From assembly GCA_022705325.1 (NCBI GenBank), contig JAKJER010000003.1, forward strand, positions 245,419-309,418: DNA of 64,000 nt, written 5' to 3'. The stretch comes from Planctomycetota bacterium (GTDB lineage: Bacteria; Planctomycetota; Phycisphaerae; SM23-33). The notes below the pieces were generated by a model. It was not told the origin of the DNA and made no database searches. It saw only the letters and a program-made list of their open reading frames with translations. Position numbers and translations under genes: made by a program. Within the stretch, counting starts at the first letter, position 1. Each line of letters starts with the position of its first letter. Shown piece after piece: positions 63,758-64,000 of the stretch.

Positions 63758-64000
63758 CTACTCCTTCACCAGGGGCTTGACGTCATTGACCAGGCTACGG
63801 GTGGTTGCGGCCACACCCGCTCCGGCCGCGGCGGTCCCGATATTGGTCGTCACCGCCTTGGCCGCCTGGGGGTCGGTGGTCTTGGTCTGCTCGACGCCAG
63901 CGACCACCGCCTGGAAGGCCGCCTTGAGCTTCGCGCCTGCGGCCGTGCCCCAGATGAACCACGCCAGGCCCCCGGTCACCGCGATCCCGGCCAGCACCAG
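63758..64000 (-). CDS. Small single-helix membrane protein, possibly cut by the window end
   Basis: About 79 residues are visible. A hydrophobic N-terminal helix (LAGIAVTGGLAWFIWGTAAG) is followed by an Ala/Thr/Lys-rich helical tail. The frame is open to the window end, so the true start may lie outside. It might be a holin-like or phage membrane protein by size and place. Confidence 0.45.
   Translation of the reverse strand: MVLAGIAVTGGLAWFIWGTAAGAKLKAAFQAVVAGVEQTKTTDPQAAKAVTTNIGTAAAGAGVAATTRSLVNDVKPLVKE

Noticed and set aside
1..64000. CRISPR array
   Set aside because: No run of regularly spaced identical repeats with unique spacers was seen; the repeats found are coding tandem repeats or IS ends.

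Overview
The window is GC-rich DNA from a bacterium that is most likely a planctomycete (Phycisphaerae-like). The signs are a PEP-CTERM protein, Tat-exported Gfo/Idh/MocA and glycosidase-like enzymes, many secreted glycan-active proteins, a giant secretin, and cytochrome b/multihaem c fusions. This assignment is inferred from gene content; no rRNA or marker gene is present.

Region 1 (1-19 kb) is chromosomal. It opens inside a giant secretin gene whose periplasmic part contains at least 28 secretin-N-like modules. A Tat-exported oxidoreductase follows, then two convergent cytochrome fusions (c-b and b-c7), a PEP-CTERM LamG protein, and a minus-strand cluster of aminotransferase, sialidase-like BNR protein and nitrilase-family amidohydrolase. 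A secreted SH3 protein with a Pro/Ala tail ends the region.

Region 2 (19-33.6 kb) is a carbohydrate-use locus: a fumarylacetoacetate-hydrolase-family enzyme, GH13, two related six-hairpin proteins (one fused behind a GH16 domain), a GH106-like enzyme, a GH95-like enzyme and a pectate-lyase-fold protein. Most carry export signals.

Region 3 (32-45 kb) is mobile. It holds the 3' half of a tRNA, the solitary end of an IS, two related DDE transposases flanking an AbiEi/AbiEii toxin-antitoxin pair, and a minus-strand prophage head module (protease, portal, small joining-type protein, tRNA-Met, two lower-GC cargo genes, zinc-ribbon protein, terminase fragment). The terminase gene is cut by a third IS.

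Region 4 (45-57.7 kb) is chromosomal and looks devoted to ion, polyamine and carbon stress. An MscS channel fused to a ParB-like domain and a CPA1 antiporter are divergent from a pyruvoyl arginine decarboxylase/agmatinase pair. That pair has a strong promoter and an Arg-rich leader ORF, and a ~180-bp MITE-like insertion has rewritten the agmatinase C terminus. A ten-gene plus-strand cluster follows: two TIM-barrel isomerases, two zinc-ribbon miniproteins, a TPR-like protein, a stand-alone CBM48, an orphan HicB, a USP-EIIA fusion, a histidine kinase and a NagB-like protein.

Region 5 (58.2-64 kb) is a minus-strand phage tail module: tape measure, tail/virion proteins, a 17-Cys protein and a small Cys-rich protein. 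It continues beyond the window and probably belongs to a second prophage, or to a rearranged part of the first.
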